64,000 bases of DNA, from NCBI RefSeq assembly GCF_900496965.1, contig NZ_UFQB01000022.1:54580-118579 (forward strand). Direction: 5' to 3'. The notes beneath the pieces are model-generated. The model ran no database searches. It saw nothing but the letters and a program-made list of their open reading frames with translations, and was not told where the DNA came from. Made by a program: the position numbers and the translations under genes. Of this stretch, positions 62,847 through 64,000 are shown one piece after another. How positions within the stretch are numbered: the stretch's first letter is position 1; the number at the start of each line of letters is the position of its first letter. This DNA is from Achromobacter agilis (lineage in GTDB: Bacteria; Pseudomonadota; Gammaproteobacteria; Burkholderiales; Burkholderiaceae_B).

Positions 62847-63532
62847 GCGCCGGGAATCGTCAGGGACAGCCCCGCCCGGTCGGCCACGTTGCAGATGTGC
62901 GCCCGCATCGCGCGGCGCGCGGCCTCGGGCGAACCGGTCGCCAGCGCGTCGATGATCTCGGCATGCTCGCGGATCGGTTCGCGCACGCGCGCGGGATCGG
63001 CGAACGCGACCTGGCGGCTCCCGTCGACCACGTCGCCGATGCTCTCCGCCAGGTCCAGCAGCATGGGGCTGCCGGCGATTTCGAACAGGCAGGCATGGAA
63101 GGCGTGATCGCCTTCCGACATCGTGACCAGGTCGCCGGCGTCGGCGGCCTGCTCCATTTGTGTGATGGTCGCGTGCAGGCGGCTCAGGCCCGCCTGCGTG
63201 ACGACGCTGGCGGCCAGGCCGGCGGCCAGCTCCTCCAGCTGATTGCGCACCAGGTAGACGTCGCGCAGCGCATACCGCCCCTGGAAACGCCAGCGGCCGT
63301 AGGCGCTGCCCAGGCCCTTCTCGCCGGGCCTTGCGATGAACACGCCGCGGCCGGCTTCGCTGCGCAGCATGCCCAGGCCTTCCAGCATGGTGATGGCCTC
63401 GCGCAGCGACGCGCGGCTCACGCCCAGCGCCTCGGCCAGCTGGCGTTGCCCGGGCAGCTTGCCGGCCGCCACCCATTCGCTCGAACGGATGCGGGCTTGC
63501 AGCTGCTGGGCAATGTGTTCGACGGTGTTCAT
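62843..63532 (-). CDS. GntR family regulator, FadR (FCD) subfamily
   Basis: From ATG 63532 (GAGGAA upstream) the protein has 229 residues. The winged helix is GKLPGQRQLAEALGVSRASLREAITMLEGLGMLRSEAGRGVFIARP (about 24-69); the FCD domain from about 90 has the Asp/His metal-ligand pattern SEGDHAFHACLFEIAGSPML and REHAEIIDALATG. It diverges from the truncated gene at 63708. An operator-like GGTC-T-GACC lies between the two. Confidence 0.93.
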   Translation of the reverse strand: MNTVEHIAQQLQARIRSSEWVAAGKLPGQRQLAEALGVSRASLREAITMLEGLGMLRSEAGRGVFIARPGEKGLGSAYGRWRFQGRYALRDVYLVRNQLEELAAGLAASVVTQAGLSRLHATITQMEQAADAGDLVTMSEGDHAFHACLFEIAGSPMLLDLAESIGDVVDGSRQVAFADPARVREPIREHAEIIDALATGSPEAARRAMRAHICNVADRAGLSLTIPGA

Positions 63533-63617
63533 CGTGGAATTCCTCAATGCGCGGACGCGCGGCGCACGCCCCGGAGGTCGTTGACAGCCAAATCCTGCCT
63601 GGGCATTATGACACCCA

Positions 63618-63632
63618 ACTGGTCTGACCGGT
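63618..63632. promoter_or_regulatory. candidate FadR-type GntR operator
   Basis: ACTGGTC-T-GACCGGT is a near-perfect dyad (7-bp arms with one mismatch) centred on GGTC-T-GACC, close to the TGGT-N3-ACCA pattern of FadR-subfamily operators. It lies 86 bp from the GntR start and 76 bp from the divergent gene. Confidence 0.65.
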
Positions 63633-63707
63633 AAGGATAAAACCGGGCCGGACAACACCCCCGGCGCGCCGCCGGGGCCCTGCCCCAACCTCTGTGAAGC
63701 GCCGCTC

Positions 63708-64000
63708 ATGCCCGACCTCCACGATAGATTCGCCCGCGCCGTCGACGCCCTGGCCCGATTGGGCGACTACCCCTACTCCGAACGCCGCCAGGCCTGGCTG
63801 GACCGCCTGCGCGTCAACCTGCCCGAACTGGAAATGCTGGATGCGCTGGCGCCGGAAGCGGAGCTGGGCTATCTGGCCCCGCCCCCGGCCGCGCCGGGCG
63901 AGACGCTCCCGGCCGCCCAGGCCGGCCGGGGCATCGCGGTCTCGCGCCATGTGCCGGGCATTGCCGCCATCGCGCGCGAATGCCGCGCCGCCCCCGAGCG
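63708..64000 (+). CDS. unrecognised protein, N-terminal 97 residues, cut by window edge
   Basis: An open frame starts at ATG 63708 and runs off the right edge: MPDLHDRFARAVDALARLG..., soluble, rich in Ala, Pro and Arg, without a signal peptide. The first 45 residues look helical (YSERRQAWLDRLRVNLPELEMLD). Base use by codon position resembles the neighbouring genes. The family cannot be told from this part; N-termini of dehydrogenases or aminotransferases would look similar. It diverges from the GntR regulator and is its likely target. Confidence 0.6.
   Translation, partial: MPDLHDRFARAVDALARLGDYPYSERRQAWLDRLRVNLPELEMLDALAPEAELGYLAPPPAAPGETLPAAQAGRGIAVSRHVPGIAAIARECRAAPE

Overview
The window is high-GC DNA packed with genes and looks like a chromosomal segment of a beta-proteobacterium, most likely Alcaligenaceae (Bordetella/Achromobacter type). 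This is inferred from the many LysR-type regulators paired with divergent oxidoreductases, a Bug-type solute-binding protein, a BKACE enzyme, and a napEDABC operon running into ccmABCDEFGHI. No database search was possible, so the genus is an inference. I saw no rRNA, tRNA, insertion sequence, phage gene or CRISPR array.

Left part (1-14.8 kb): a truncated CaiB/BaiF CoA-transferase gene diverges from an IclR regulator across a strong palindrome. A SulP anion transporter follows. Then comes an iron-siderophore operon with a candidate Fur box: TonB-dependent receptor, two small membrane proteins, a PepSY-TM protein and an exported Fes-like esterase. An ECF sigma/anti-sigma pair diverges from a catalase-family peroxidase and cytochrome b561 operon. 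The two units are separated by two identical back-to-back promoters (GGAATAAA-N13-CGTCTTAC), so the sigma factor probably drives both. A lipoprotein and a tandem DUF4189 secreted protein close this part.

Middle part (14.8-41.3 kb): a mosaic of small regulator-plus-enzyme units. It holds LysR with NmrA and DUF2798 genes; SDR, Gdx/SugE exporter and TetR with an ACCGATCGGT operator; LysR with RidA and an Old Yellow Enzyme; TetR with a membrane protein; AraC with an SDR; and a cupin gene convergent with a stand-alone sdhB. A large minus-strand peptide-uptake operon (binding protein, two permeases, double ATPase, nitrilase, MlrC-type M81 peptidase) lies beside an RpiR regulator and a class III aminotransferase. 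A LysR gene then diverges from a hydroxyacyl-CoA/carnitine dehydrogenase-like gene and a BKACE gene.

Anaerobic respiration block (41.3-57.7 kb): napEDABC (periplasmic nitrate reductase) and ccmABCDEFGHI (cytochrome c maturation) form one tightly overlapping plus-strand run. Opposite and convergent is ttrBCA (tetrathionate reductase), preceded by a perfect FNR box, TTGAT-N4-ATCAA. The Ccm system would supply haem attachment for NapB and NapC.

Right end (57.7-64 kb): a DNA glycosylase and a pirin, then a LysR regulator divergent from a hydroxyisobutyrate-dehydrogenase-like gene, a tripartite-tricarboxylate binding protein and a DUF1185 protein. Last come a GntR/FadR regulator with a GGTC-T-GACC operator and a gene cut by the right edge.
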